NCBI RefSeq assembly: GCF_000967865.1
Contig: NZ_JXRU01000033.1
Coordinates: forward strand, 62,001-126,000
DNA: 64,000 nt
DNA from: Microbacterium sp. SA39
GTDB taxonomy: Bacteria > Actinomycetota > Actinomycetes > Actinomycetales > Microbacteriaceae
Direction of reading: 5' to 3'
Below are positions 26,013 to 34,473 of this stretch, piece after piece; the stretch's first letter is position 1; every line of letters begins with the position of its first letter. The notes beneath the pieces are model-generated. The model was not told the DNA's origin and did no database searches. It was given only the letters and a program-made list of their open reading frames with translations. A program made the position numbers and the translations under genes.

Positions 26013-26047
26013 TCGGCGTCTGGCGCGGGTGGTGCCGCCGCCGACGT

Positions 26048-26132
26048 GTTCACAATTCAGCAAGAATCCTCCGCATCTCTTCGGAATCCGGGTTCACAGC
26101 CCCATGCGCCGCGTTCTTGCTGAGTTGTGAAC
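26048..26132. repeat. Intergenic inverted repeat, family A copy 3
   Basis: Arms GTTCACAATTCAGCAAGAA (26048-26066) and TTCTTGCTGAGTTGTGAAC (26114-26132) with a 47-nt spacer. It lies after deoD and before the helicase, both on the plus strand, so it likely terminates deoD transcription. Confidence 0.8.
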
Positions 26133-26172
26133 GCCCGCAGGTCGGTACCGGCCGGGGTGGGATGATCGAAGG

Positions 26173-28722
26173 ATGCTCCTCGACGAACTCCCCGACGGCT
26201 CCGACCCGGATGCCGTCTACCTGGCGTTCGTCGAATGGGCGGAGTCGACCGGCATCCGGCTCTACCCCGCGCAGGACGAGGCGGTCATCGAGATCGTCTC
26301 GGGCAACCACCTGATCCTGTCGACGCCGACCGGCACCGGCAAGTCGCTGGTCGCCGTCGGCGCGCACTTCGCCGCCCTCGTGTCGGGCCGCCGCAGCTTC
26401 TACACGGCACCGATCAAAGCTCTCGTGAGCGAGAAGTTCTTCGCGCTGGTCGACGTGTTCGGGGCGGAGAACGTCGGCATGATCACCGGTGACTCGTCGG
26501 TGAACGCGGATGCTCCGATCATCTGCTGCACCGCCGAGATCCTCGCGAACCTTGCCCTCCGCCAGGGCACCGAGATGAACGTCGGCCAGGTCGTCATGGA
26601 CGAGTTCCATTTCTACGCCGACCCCGAACGCGGGTGGGCGTGGCAGGTGCCGCTGCTCGAGCTGCCGCAGGCGCAGTTCATCCTGATGTCGGCGACCCTC
26701 GGCGATGTGACCACGCTCGCCGAGGACCTCACGCGCCGCACCGGCCGTGAGACTGCCTCGGTCACCGGCGTCGAGCGTCCCGTGCCGCTGCACTTCTTCT
26801 ACGAGACGACGCCGATCCACGAGACGATCGACGACCTGCTGAGCACGGGACAGGCCCCCGTCTACGTCGTGCACTTCTCGCAGGCCGCCGCGATGGAGCG
26901 CGCGCAGGCACTGTCGAGCACCAAGGTCGCGACGCGTGAGCAGCGCGATCAGATCGCCGACCTCATCGGAGAGTTCCGGTTCACCACCGCGTTCGGCAAG
27001 ACCCTCTCGCGCTTCCTCCGCGCCGGCATCGGCGTGCATCACGCGGGCATGCTGCCGAAGTACCGCCGTCTCGTCGAGCAGCTCGCTCAACGCGGTCTGC
27101 TGCGGGTCATCTGCGGCACCGACACTCTCGGCGTCGGCATCAACGTGCCGATCCGGACCGTGCTCCTCACGGCGTTGACGAAGTTCGACGGCACCCGGAT
27201 GCGGCAGCTGAACGCCCGCGAGTTCCATCAGATCGCGGGTCGCGCCGGGCGAGCGGGCTACGACACCGCCGGCACGGTCGTTGCCCAGGCACCCGAGCAC
27301 GAGAGCGACAACGCGGCCGCGGTGAAGAAGGCGGGCGACGATCCGAAGAAGAAACGGAAGATCGTGCGCAAGAAGGCGCCCGACGGCTTCGTCTCCTGGG
27401 GCGAGCCGTCGTTCCGCAAGCTCATCGCCGCGACGCCCGAGACGCTGACGTCTCACATGCAGATCACGAGCGCCATGATGCTCAACGTCATCGCCCGCGG
27501 CGGCGACGTGTTCGCGAATATGCGCTCCCTGGTATACGACAATCACGAGCCCCGTGCACGACAGCGGGAACTGGCCATCCGCGCCATCGGGATCTACCGC
27601 ACGCTGCGGGAATCGGGGATCGTCGAACGGACGGATGCCGGTGAGATCCGTCTCACCGTCGACCTGCAGCCGAACTTCGCGCTCAACCAGCCGCTGTCGC
27701 CGTTCGCCCTGGCGGCGTTCGACCTGCTCGACCCCGACGCTTCGACGAGCTCAGCGACCCAGAGCGGGGTGGGAACGGGGAACTACGCGCTGGACATGAT
27801 CTCCATCGTGGAGTCGACTCTCGACGACCCGCGTGCGGTGCTGAGCCAGCAGGAGTTCCTCGCACGCGGCGAAGCGGTCGCGGCGATGAAGTCGGAGGGC
27901 ATCGAGTACGACGAGCGGATGGAGCTGCTCGAGCAGATCACCTACGCGAAGCCGCTCGATGAGCTGCTCACGGCAGCGTTCGAGACGTTCAGCGCCGCGC
28001 AGCCCTGGATCCGAGACTTCGAGTTGCATCCGAAGTCGGTCGTCCGCGACATGTACGAGCGGGCCATGTCGTTCGGGGAATATGTCGCGTACTACAAGAT
28101 CGCACGGTCGGAGGGCGTGGTCCTCCGCTACCTCTCCGACGCGTACCGCGCGGCCTCGCAGACCATCCCGGAGGAGGCGAAGAACGAAGACCTCCGCGAC
28201 CTCATCGAGTGGCTCGGAGAGCTCGTGCGGCAGGTCGACTCAAGTCTGCTCGACGAGTGGGAAGAACTTCGCGCGGGTATCGACAACGGCCGCTTCGACA
28301 AGGGGTCCCTGAGCCTGTCGAAGGGCGATCAGCCGATCGTGCCGCCCGCGCCCAAACGCCTCACGAGCAACGTGCGCGCCTTCCGCATCCTCGTGCGCAA
28401 CGAACTGTTCCGGCGGGTGCAGCTGGCGGCGCGCGAAGACGTGGATGCCCTGGCTGAACTCGATCAGGAATTCGGAGCGGAGGCCTGGGACGCCGCTCTC
28501 GACGGCTACTTCGCCGAGCACGACGAGATCCTCACCGGCGCGGATGCCCGCAGTTCGAAGCTCCTCATCCTCGAGCAGGGCGCGACACAGTGGACCGCCC
28601 GCCAGATCTTCGACGATCCCGCCGGCGACCACGACTGGGGCATCTCCGCGACCGTCGACCTCGCGGCATCCGATGAGGCCGGCGAGGCCGTGGTCACGGT
28701 GACGGGCGTCGACCGGCTCTGA
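26173..28722 (+). CDS. SKI2-like DEAD/DEAH-box helicase with DUF3516-type C-terminus
   Basis: 849 residues. Motif I 'STPTGTGKS' has Lys57; motif II is 'DEFH' (143-146); motif III is 'MSATLGD'; motif VI is 'QIAGRAGRAGYD'. The 'GIGVHHAGMLPKYRRLVEQL' element is characteristic of Ski2-like RNA helicases. The C-terminal half matches the actinobacterial DUF3516 extension ('RAFRILVRNELFRRVQLAA' near residues 733-751). Role: probably RNA unwinding or decay, not proven. Two short inserts at about residues 521-530 and 709-716 are encoded by REP-like words. A lysine-rich patch occurs at about 390-402. The -10-like GATGAT is 6 nt before the ATG. Confidence 0.9.
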   Translation: MLLDELPDGSDPDAVYLAFVEWAESTGIRLYPAQDEAVIEIVSGNHLILSTPTGTGKSLVAVGAHFAALVSGRRSFYTAPIKALVSEKFFALVDVFGAENVGMITGDSSVNADAPIICCTAEILANLALRQGTEMNVGQVVMDEFHFYADPERGWAWQVPLLELPQAQFILMSATLGDVTTLAEDLTRRTGRETASVTGVERPVPLHFFYETTPIHETIDDLLSTGQAPVYVVHFSQAAAMERAQALSSTKVATREQRDQIADLIGEFRFTTAFGKTLSRFLRAGIGVHHAGMLPKYRRLVEQLAQRGLLRVICGTDTLGVGINVPIRTVLLTALTKFDGTRMRQLNAREFHQIAGRAGRAGYDTAGTVVAQAPEHESDNAAAVKKAGDDPKKKRKIVRKKAPDGFVSWGEPSFRKLIAATPETLTSHMQITSAMMLNVIARGGDVFANMRSLVYDNHEPRARQRELAIRAIGIYRTLRESGIVERTDAGEIRLTVDLQPNFALNQPLSPFALAAFDLLDPDASTSSATQSGVGTGNYALDMISIVESTLDDPRAVLSQQEFLARGEAVAAMKSEGIEYDERMELLEQITYAKPLDELLTAAFETFSAAQPWIRDFELHPKSVVRDMYERAMSFGEYVAYYKIARSEGVVLRYLSDAYRAASQTIPEEAKNEDLRDLIEWLGELVRQVDSSLLDEWEELRAGIDNGRFDKGSLSLSKGDQPIVPPAPKRLTSNVRAFRILVRNELFRRVQLAAREDVDALAELDQEFGAEAWDAALDGYFAEHDEILTGADARSSKLLILEQGATQWTARQIFDDPAGDHDWGISATVDLAASDEAGEAVVTVTGVDRL
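27738..27760. repeat. REP-like word inside the helicase gene, copy 1
   Basis: CGCTTCGACGAGCTCAGCGA belongs to the same family as the word at the end of kdpD. It encodes an in-frame 'ASTSSAT' segment in a variable loop of the helicase. Confidence 0.6.
28307..28328. repeat. REP-like word inside the helicase gene, copy 2
   Basis: TCCCTGAGCCTGTCGAAGGG, the opposite orientation to copy 1, encodes 'SLSLSKG' in frame. Confidence 0.65.
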
Positions 28723-28735
28723 GCGCCGCCCCTCG

Positions 28736-29605
28736 TCAGAGCGCCGGGCGCAGCTCCTCCCGCGCCCAACTTCGCAGTGTCGTCGGCGTGGTGCTCACGA
28801 GCGATCGCGGCTGCTCGGGGATGAAGTCGTCACGCAGTCCCGTCGACATGCCGAGCACGGCATCCGCCATCGCCGGCGGCATCCCCGCATCGAGGTACTG
28901 GCCGCGCGTCACCTCGTCGGCGATCCGCTCGACGACGATCTCGCGTCCCAGCTCTTCCGACAGAATCGCGGCGACCTGTGACCAGGACAGATCCTCCGGG
29001 CCGTGTACGGCCTGCACGCGTCGGCCGTTCCAGTCGCCGTTGAGGAGAGTCATGGCAGCGACCTCGGCGATGTCCCGCGGAGCGACCCAGCTCATCGGGG
29101 CGTCCGGCGGCAAGACCGTGCGGATCACCCCGCCCCTGATCGACTCGAGGTCGAACAGCAGGTTGATGAAGAAGTAGCCGCAGCGCAGGTGGGTGACGTC
29201 TACGCCGATCGCGTCGAGCGCGAGCTCGGTCGCGGCGAGTCCGTCGATCTCGCCAGCACCGCGCCGCTTCTCGGCGCCGACGCTGCTCTGGAACACGACC
29301 CGGCCGATCTCGTTGCGCGTGACCGCCGCGATGACGGCGTCGGTGGCCCGGGCGTAGTCGGCGAGCGGGTCGGTGGACTGCGCGGGAGGGTCGACCCAGT
29401 ACAGGGCGTCGACGCCCCGGGTGGCGGCAACGACTTCCTCCGGTTCGCGTGAATCCGCGTGGACCGGATCCACGAGCTCCGAGAGATCCGGAGGAGTGTT
29501 CTCCGGATGCCGCGTGAGCAGAAGAGGACGGATGCCGGCTCGCACCAGCATCCGTGCCAGGTGGTGGCCGACGTTCCCGTCGGGAGTGGTGACGGCGATG
29601 CGCAT
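28736..29605 (-). CDS. NmrA-like NAD(P)H-binding oxidoreductase
   Basis: 289 residues with an N-terminal Rossmann motif 'TTPDGNVGHHLARML' (GxxGxxG type), 'DALYWVDPP', 'VVFQSSVGAEKR', then an NmrA-type substrate region. The family includes NAD(P)-sensing regulators and quinone or isoflavone reductases; the catalytic Tyr-Lys pair of classical SDRs is not evident. The ATG at 29605 is preceded by 'GAAAGGAAC'. It is divergent from the WYL-type regulator at 29689, which is its probable regulator. Confidence 0.82.
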   Translation of the reverse strand: MRIAVTTPDGNVGHHLARMLVRAGIRPLLLTRHPENTPPDLSELVDPVHADSREPEEVVAATRGVDALYWVDPPAQSTDPLADYARATDAVIAAVTRNEIGRVVFQSSVGAEKRRGAGEIDGLAATELALDAIGVDVTHLRCGYFFINLLFDLESIRGGVIRTVLPPDAPMSWVAPRDIAEVAAMTLLNGDWNGRRVQAVHGPEDLSWSQVAAILSEELGREIVVERIADEVTRGQYLDAGMPPAMADAVLGMSTGLRDDFIPEQPRSLVSTTPTTLRSWAREELRPAL

Positions 29606-29646
29606 GGGGTTCCTTTCGTCGAGTGGATGCACCACGTTACGATCAG

Positions 29647-29671
29647 ATACGGCCGGATACTGGCCGCATCT
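29647..29671. promoter_or_regulatory. Possible operator between the NmrA-like and WYL genes
   Basis: GATACGGCCGGATACTGGCC (start) continues to CGCATC. Read as ATACGGCC-N7-GGCCGCAT it is a near-perfect inverted repeat between the two divergent starts. Confidence 0.4.
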
Positions 29672-29688
29672 CGCGCGATCATGGAACG

Positions 29689-30387
29689 ATGGACAGCCCT
29701 TCGAGTCGGTCGCTTCGCCTCCTGACCCTTCTGCAGAACGGTGGCGAGTGGACCGTCGCTGAGCTGGCCGCGCAGCTCGACGCCAGCGAACGCACCGTCC
29801 GCCGCGACGCCAGCCGTCTGCGCGACCTGGGCTACGACGTGCGATCCCGCCCGGGGCCCGGGGCCGGCTATCGTCTGCTGCCAAGCATGCGGATTCCGCC
29901 CCTCCTGCTCACGCCCGACGAAGTCTCGACGATCGTCACGAGCCTCCTCGTGCTCGAAGCGTGGACGCCCGGCGATCCGGCCGTCAGCGCCGCACGCGGG
30001 AAGCTCGAACAGCTGCTTCCGGTGGGCCTCCGCCGCCGCGCCGCCGCGACGGCGATGTCGACGCAGGTCCTCGGGCAGAAGTCGGCGGACATCGACTGGT
30101 CGATCCTCGGCATTCTCGCGGATGCTGTCGCGACGGGGGCTCGCGTGCGCTTCGACTACCGGGATCAGCGCGGCCGTGACTCCGCGCGGGTGGTTCAGCC
30201 CTACCGGCACGTCCTGCGCGATCGGCGCTGGTACCTCATCGGCTACGACGTCGACCGAGCGGATTGGCGGCTGTTCCGGCTCGACCGGGTGAGGGAGGTC
30301 CTCGCGATCGCCGGGTCTTATGCGCCGCGGGAGTTCCCGTCCGAGTCGGTCGAGACCTGGCTGGAGTCCGACTTCGGCCGTGCCTGA
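29689..30387 (+). CDS. WYL-domain transcriptional regulator (YafY/DeoR-like HTH)
   Basis: 232 residues from the ATG at 29689. N-terminal winged helix is 'NGGEWTVAELAAQLDASERT' followed by 'VRRDASRLRDLGY'. A WYL domain is recognisable from 'VRFDYRDQRG', 'QPYRHVLRDRRWYLIGYDVDR' (quoted in part; WYL) and 'WRLFRLDRVREV'. These proteins sense an unknown, often nucleic-acid or small-molecule, ligand. It is divergent from the NmrA-like gene. Its 3' end overlaps the convergent acetyltransferase gene by 70 bp. Confidence 0.88.
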   Translation: MDSPSSRSLRLLTLLQNGGEWTVAELAAQLDASERTVRRDASRLRDLGYDVRSRPGPGAGYRLLPSMRIPPLLLTPDEVSTIVTSLLVLEAWTPGDPAVSAARGKLEQLLPVGLRRRAAATAMSTQVLGQKSADIDWSILGILADAVATGARVRFDYRDQRGRDSARVVQPYRHVLRDRRWYLIGYDVDRADWRLFRLDRVREVLAIAGSYAPREFPSESVETWLESDFGRA

Positions 30388-30947
30388 GCGCGGGGAGGCC
30401 GATCGATCCGCGACACCACGTGCAGCGGCCCGTCGACCGGGTTGTCTGGCTCCATGTCGCCCTCGGCCACGCGGCGGAATCCCGCCTTCTCGAGCGCGCG
30501 CCACGAGGCGATGTTGCCGGCGACGACCGGCACGATGATCGCCGGAGCGAGCGGATACGCGTTCCACGTGTCGGCGACGACGGCGCGGATGATGGCCGTG
30601 CCGAGCCCGCGACCGGTGCTCCCGGCATCCGCGATGAGGTAGTCGATCGTCACGGCCTCGTCGGGCACCTCGACGATCGCCGCGAGCTCTTCGAAATCCT
30701 CGGCGTAGTCCGCGATGCGCGAGCGCTGCACGAGCGCCGTCGGCACGCCGTCGACCGAGACCAGCAGATCTTCCCCCGCCTCCTCACCGCGGATGCCGGG
30801 ACCGAAGTCCCGCGCGACGCCCTCGGGCGAGAAGTCGTGGTGCCAATAGCGGTGCACGTGCGGGCGCGAGAGCCAGTCCGCGAGCAGGGCGAAGTCGTCT
30901 TCGACGACGGGACGCCAGCTGATCTGCGGAGTGGACTGACTCTCCAT
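30318..30947 (-). CDS. GNAT acetyltransferase, AAC(6')/IucB-like
   Basis: 209 residues. The acetyl-CoA-binding region 'GRGLGTAIIRAVVADTW' and 'NIASWRALEKAGFRRV' are clear GNAT motifs. The start 'HVHRYWHHDFSP' and 'DYLIADAGSTGRGLG' are like the aminoglycoside 6'-N-acetyltransferase branch, which also includes N-hydroxylysine acetyltransferases. Drug resistance should not be claimed from this alone. The last 28 or so residues are polar and overlap the regulator gene on the other strand, an unusually long convergent overlap. Confidence 0.85.
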   Translation of the reverse strand: MESQSTPQISWRPVVEDDFALLADWLSRPHVHRYWHHDFSPEGVARDFGPGIRGEEAGEDLLVSVDGVPTALVQRSRIADYAEDFEELAAIVEVPDEAVTIDYLIADAGSTGRGLGTAIIRAVVADTWNAYPLAPAIIVPVVAGNIASWRALEKAGFRRVAEGDMEPDNPVDGPLHVVSRIDRPPRAQARPKSDSSQVSTDSDGNSRGA

Positions 30948-31026
30948 GCGCCTATGGTCTCATCCGCGCAGGCGAAGGAGACCGCCGCGATCGCGGAGCG
31001 GGTCAGCTCCGCGATCGCGTTCGCGC

Positions 31027-31182
31027 TCAGTGCTCGTCGTAGTGGTCTTCGTGCGCGGCGTGCTTGTGGCCGTCGTGGAGGTAGTCCACGTGGTCGTCGT
31101 GCGTGACCGTCTCATGGCCACAGTCCGTGCCGTGCTCGTGCTCGGCGACGGTGTGCTCTGCGTGGGTCTCGGTGGTGCTCAT
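31027..31182 (-). CDS. Small histidine-rich, probably metal-binding protein
   Basis: 51 residues from the ATG at 31182 with 13 histidines in 'HxxH' and 'DH' clusters ('EHEHGTDCGHE', 'HDGHKHAAHEDHYDEH'). There is no signal peptide. It follows the ArsR gene on the same strand, and a near-palindromic TATA-rich site lies 79-100 bp upstream. It is most likely a cytoplasmic zinc buffer under the ArsR repressor; this is inference from composition and context. Confidence 0.75.
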   Translation of the reverse strand: MSTTETHAEHTVAEHEHGTDCGHETVTHDDHVDYLHDGHKHAAHEDHYDEH

Positions 31183-31260
31183 GGTGTCTCCCGCTCTCTC
31201 TGACGTCTGCCGCAGCGAAGGAAGAACGCCGCGGTCGGAACTCATCGAGTCCAACACACG

Positions 31261-31282
31261 TATAAATGCATTGCAATATATA
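31261..31282. promoter_or_regulatory. Candidate zinc operator before the His-rich gene
   Basis: A 22-bp AT-rich near-palindrome starting TATAAATGCA and ending TGCAATATATA, in otherwise GC-rich DNA, resembles SmtB/CzrA operators (12-2-12 type). Confidence 0.55.
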
Positions 31283-31302
31283 GGTGTAATCGACAGCGGT
31301 TC

Positions 31303-31587
31303 TCAGGACGGCTCCGCGGCGTGCTTCACCGCATCTTCGACGATGTGCGTCACGTGATCGTCGGCGATCTCGTAGTGGGCCTCGCGACCCGAGCGCGTCA
31401 CGGAGACGAGACCGGCCGCGCGCAGAGTGCGCAGGTGCTGCGACACCAGCGGCTGCGACAGCCCGCTCTCCTCCGCGAGGTGAGTCACGGTCGAGGGGCC
31501 GCCCGCGAGGATCCGCAGCAGTGCCAGTCGGGACTCCGACGAGAGCGCCTTGAAGAGCTCAGCGACGGCTCCGAGACTCTCATCCAT
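31303..31587 (-). CDS. ArsR/SmtB-family metal-responsive repressor (zinc type)
   Basis: 94 residues forming a winged helix with recognition helix 'SQPLVSQHLRTLRAAGLV'. The C-terminal helix carries the alpha-5 zinc-sensing pattern DxH-x10-HxxE ('DDH' ... 'HAAE', residues about 75-92), as in SmtB and CzrA. The alpha-3 Cys pattern of ArsR or CadC is absent. It should dissociate from DNA on binding Zn(II). AT-rich sites on both sides (31261-31282 and 31594-31611) are likely operators for the His-rich gene and for itself. Confidence 0.9.
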   Translation of the reverse strand: MDESLGAVAELFKALSSESRLALLRILAGGPSTVTHLAEESGLSQPLVSQHLRTLRAAGLVSVTRSGREAHYEIADDHVTHIVEDAVKHAAEPS

Positions 31588-31593
31588 CTCTCC

Positions 31594-31611
31594 ATATAAG
31601 CAGACGTTTAT
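31594..31611. promoter_or_regulatory. Candidate autoregulatory zinc operator
   Basis: ATATAAGCAGACGTTTAT, an imperfect palindrome 6 bp upstream of the arsR start, resembles the site at 31261. Confidence 0.5.
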
Positions 31612-32570
31612 CCTTCCCGGCTCGGCAGGGCAGCCCGCACCATTCGGGTGACGAGGTCGGTGTACTCGACTCCTGCCGCGGCGAACATCCGCGGCACCTG
31701 CGATGCAGCCGTCAGCCCCGGCATCGTGTTCACCTCGTTCAGGATCGGGCCGTCGTCCGTGAGGAAGAAGTCCATCCGGGCGACCCCCGCGCAGCCGAGC
31801 GCGTCGAACATCGCGATCGCGGCGCGCTTCAGCGCCGATGTCTGCGCCGGGTCGAGGTGCGCGGGAACCGTGAAGCGGGCACTCCCGTCGTACTTCGTCG
31901 CGGTGTCGAACAGGCCGGGCGCGTGGATCTCCAGAGGCGGCGCCGCCCAGCGCACCCCTCCGGACTCGCGCAGCACCGCCACGTCGATCTCTCGCGCGCG
32001 CACGACCTCCTCGACGAGGATCCGCCGGTCGTACTGCGCCGCCGCGTGAAGAGCTCCGAGCAGGTCGCCCGCCTTTGTCACGAGGCTGACGCCATAGCTC
32101 GATCCGGCGGAGACCGGCTTCACGACGACCGCCTCCTCGAACTCCGCGTCGCCGATGTCATCGGCCGAGATGAGCCTCCCTCGTGCCGTGCGGATGCCGA
32201 CGGCATCCGCCACCAGCTTTGTCGCCCACTTGTCCATGCCGATCGCTCCTGTGCGCAGGTCGGAACCCACCACCCCGACGCCGGCGAGCGCGGCCAGAGC
32301 GGCGAGCGCGCCGTCTTCGCCGAGGGTTCCATGCACGGCGGGGAATATGACGTCGGCGTCGGCGATCAAGGGGAGGGCCAGGCCGAGCGACTCGGCCGGG
32401 GTCGTGCAGGGAGGGATGCCGTTCGCACGCCAGATGCCGGCGCGGTCGATCGTCACCGTGGTCACGGCGTGGCCGGTGATGCGCAGCGCCGCGGCCACGG
32501 CAGCGGCCGATGCGAGCGACACCTCGTGCTCGGGATTCTGCCCACCGCCGATCACCAGCACCCGCGGCAT
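31608..32570 (-). CDS. D-alanine--D-alanine (or D-serine) ligase family protein
   Basis: 320 residues with ATP-grasp fold. Visible are 'GGGQNPEHEVSLASA' (GGxS-type start), 'FPAVHGTLGEDGAL', 'VVKPVSAGSSYGVS' and 'LNEVNTMPGLT'. The omega-loop region reads 'TKY' followed by 'FTVPA', which is like the D-Ala-D-Ala/VanC-G type rather than the D-Ala-D-Lac type; specificity cannot be fixed by eye. The start overlaps the racemase stop (TGATG), so it is the last gene of a three-gene cell-wall operon (carboxypeptidase - racemase - ligase). It makes the terminal dipeptide of peptidoglycan precursors. Confidence 0.88.
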   Translation of the reverse strand: MPRVLVIGGGQNPEHEVSLASAAAVAAALRITGHAVTTVTIDRAGIWRANGIPPCTTPAESLGLALPLIADADVIFPAVHGTLGEDGALAALAALAGVGVVGSDLRTGAIGMDKWATKLVADAVGIRTARGRLISADDIGDAEFEEAVVVKPVSAGSSYGVSLVTKAGDLLGALHAAAQYDRRILVEEVVRAREIDVAVLRESGGVRWAAPPLEIHAPGLFDTATKYDGSARFTVPAHLDPAQTSALKRAAIAMFDALGCAGVARMDFFLTDDGPILNEVNTMPGLTAASQVPRMFAAAGVEYTDLVTRMVRAALPSREG

Positions 32571-33694
32571 CACGCGATGCTCCGCTGCACGCGTGAGCCG
32601 ATTCCGGTGACGATCGCGTGCGGGATCGTGCCCGCCCAACGGGCCCACTCCTGCACCGACGGCACGGCCCCACCCTCCGGTCCGAACACCGTGACCGCCG
32701 CACCGCGCTCGACCGCGGCATCCCCCGTGTCGACGACGATCTGATCCATCGACACCCTCCCCACGAGCGGATGCCGTTCTCCGCATATCTCCACCGACGC
32801 ACCCGGCGCGAGTTCCCGCGGGATGCCGTCGGCATACCCCACCCCCACGATGCTGAGGTTCGTCGGCCGGGTCGTCACATGCATCCCTCCGTATCCGATC
32901 GGTGTCCCAGCGGGCACCTGCGCGCTGTGCACCACGGATGCCGTGAACCGCGACGCCCCCACCAGCGCCACGGTCTCCGAGGGATCGATGCCGACGAGCC
33001 CGGCCCCGACGCGCACCATGCCGAAGTGCGTCCACGGATCGGTCAGAGCGCCCGCGGTCGCGGCGAGATGCACGAGCAAGGGCCCGAACCCCGCTCGCAG
33101 CACCGCATCGCGCGCCTGCCGCATCCGCAGGACCGCCGCCTCGTTCGCGCGGGGATCTCCCTCGTCCGCACGGGGAAGGTGCCCCATCACACCCACGACC
33201 TCGACCCGCCCCCGGGCCTGCCGCGCCACCTGCAGCAGCTCGTGCCACTCCCCCAGCGGGCACCCTCCTCGTGACATCCCGGTGTCCATGTGCAGGTGCA
33301 CCCGCACGGGGGATTCTGCATCCGCATCCGCGACGAGTCCACGCAGTTCGCCCACCGAGCCGACGGCGATGTCCACTCGGTACGCCGCCGCGACTGACGC
33401 GTCGACGCCCGCGGGGTTGAGCCACGACAGGATCGGCTCCGCGAAACCGGCCTCTCGCAACGCGACCGCCTCGGCGAGATCGGTGACACCCAGCCAGGTG
33501 GCCCCCGCCTCGACCGCGGCCCGCGCGACCGTGATCGCGCCGTGCCCATAGCCGTCGGCCTTGACCACCGCCATGATGCGGGCGTCGGTCGCGGCACGCA
33601 CCCGGCGCACGTTCGCGGCTACGGCGGCCGGCAGGGTCTGAAGGGTGGGAGCGGTCAAGAGCGCGGTGCGCCTCGCTGCGAGCAGAGCCGTCAC
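32570..33694 (-). CDS. alr: Alanine racemase (VanT/Alr-like)
   Basis: 374 residues from the GTG at 33694. The PLP lysine motif 'VVKADGYGHG' has Lys45. The C-terminal domain has 'GVGYADGIPREL' and 'GRVSMDQIVVD'. The substrate-side 'MVRVGAGLVGI' differs slightly from the common 'RxGxxLYG' (Tyr replaced by Val), which may alter substrate preference. There is no membrane domain, unlike VanT. The GTG overlaps the carboxypeptidase stop (GTGA). It supplies D-alanine, or possibly D-serine, to the ligase encoded next. Confidence 0.88.
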   Translation of the reverse strand: MTALLAARRTALLTAPTLQTLPAAVAANVRRVRAATDARIMAVVKADGYGHGAITVARAAVEAGATWLGVTDLAEAVALREAGFAEPILSWLNPAGVDASVAAAYRVDIAVGSVGELRGLVADADAESPVRVHLHMDTGMSRGGCPLGEWHELLQVARQARGRVEVVGVMGHLPRADEGDPRANEAAVLRMRQARDAVLRAGFGPLLVHLAATAGALTDPWTHFGMVRVGAGLVGIDPSETVALVGASRFTASVVHSAQVPAGTPIGYGGMHVTTRPTNLSIVGVGYADGIPRELAPGASVEICGERHPLVGRVSMDQIVVDTGDAAVERGAAVTVFGPEGGAVPSVQEWARWAGTIPHAIVTGIGSRVQRSIA

Positions 33695-34356
33695 GGCTGC
33701 ATCCTCGGGTCGTCGGTGGGGTCGGTGTACATCTCGGGGCAGCCGTCGGTGGCGGCATCCGCTCGGAGTTCCCAGTGCCACGGCTCGTTCGCGTAGGTCT
33801 GGCAGAGGCCGTAGTCCGAGCCGTGCTGGGCGAGCCAGTCGAGCGTCGGGAGGGGACCCAGGTCGACGGCCCTTCCGGAGACATGCGCCGACGTCTCGGG
33901 GGTGGCGACCCAGCGGGCGGCTTCCGCCTCCGAGCCGTAGTGGATGACCGCGTCCTGCAGCATCCGCTCCTGCAGCGCGGCCGACCGCCAGCCGCTGTTC
34001 ACGCGGAATTCCAGGCCGTCCGCGGCCGCATCCTGCGCCGCGCGCTGCAGCGCCTCGAGTAGTGCCGGGTCGAGGTTGCTGATAGCGACGCGGCCGGTGT
34101 CGAACACGGTGGGCTGATCGCCGTCGCGGATCACGCCGTCGGCCTCGCTCGGCGCGATGACGGAGCCGGCGGCATCGTTCTGCGGCGGGGCGGGCGGGGC
34201 AGCGGTCTCGGCCGTCGGCGCCTCGTTCGCGACGGAAGCGGATGCCGCGTTGAGCGACTGCTGCACGGCGAACGCGAGGACCACGGCTCCGAGAAGGGCC
34301 GTGGCCCCGACGAGGATTCTTCGACGACGGCGGACGGGGACAGTGCGAGTGTTCAT
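33691..34356 (-). CDS. D,D-carboxypeptidase, VanY-like (peptidase M15)
   Basis: 221 residues. A basic N-terminus and one hydrophobic segment (about 13-34) act as membrane anchor or signal. A Pro/Ala linker follows, then the M15 domain: 'NSGWRSAALQERM', the zinc motif 'SAHVSGRAVDLG' (His and Asp ligands), and 'EPWHWEL' with the catalytic Glu and third zinc ligand. It would trim the terminal D-residue from peptidoglycan stems outside the membrane. It is divergent from the two-component system at 34474 and heads the operon with racemase and ligase. No vanH or vanX gene is present. Confidence 0.88.
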   Translation of the reverse strand: MNTRTVPVRRRRRILVGATALLGAVVLAFAVQQSLNAASASVANEAPTAETAAPPAPPQNDAAGSVIAPSEADGVIRDGDQPTVFDTGRVAISNLDPALLEALQRAAQDAAADGLEFRVNSGWRSAALQERMLQDAVIHYGSEAEAARWVATPETSAHVSGRAVDLGPLPTLDWLAQHGSDYGLCQTYANEPWHWELRADAATDGCPEMYTDPTDDPRMQP

Positions 34357-34388
34357 GTCTCCAGTGAAGGGAGGCGTCCGTTGCCCGG

Positions 34389-34410
34389 GCGTATGCGCTT
34401 TTCCATACGC
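34389..34410. promoter_or_regulatory. Inverted repeat between the van-like operon and its two-component system
   Basis: GCGTATG-N8-CATACGC lies midway between the divergent starts at 34356 and 34474. Likely operator for one or both promoters. Confidence 0.5.
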
Positions 34411-34473
34411 TCGCGATATACCGGGGTGCGTAGGATCTGAGCACATGAGAAACGAGCACATGGGAGCTGAGCC

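Noticed and set aside
30318..30947. A proven aminoglycoside-resistance acetyltransferase
   Set aside because: Only general GNAT and AAC(6')/IucB-like features are visible. The same branch acetylates other substrates, and there is no resistance context.
31608..34356. A full glycopeptide-resistance (vanA-type) operon
   Set aside because: vanH and vanX are absent, and the ligase does not have the D-Ala-D-Lac type omega-loop by eye. Only a van-like arrangement is claimed.
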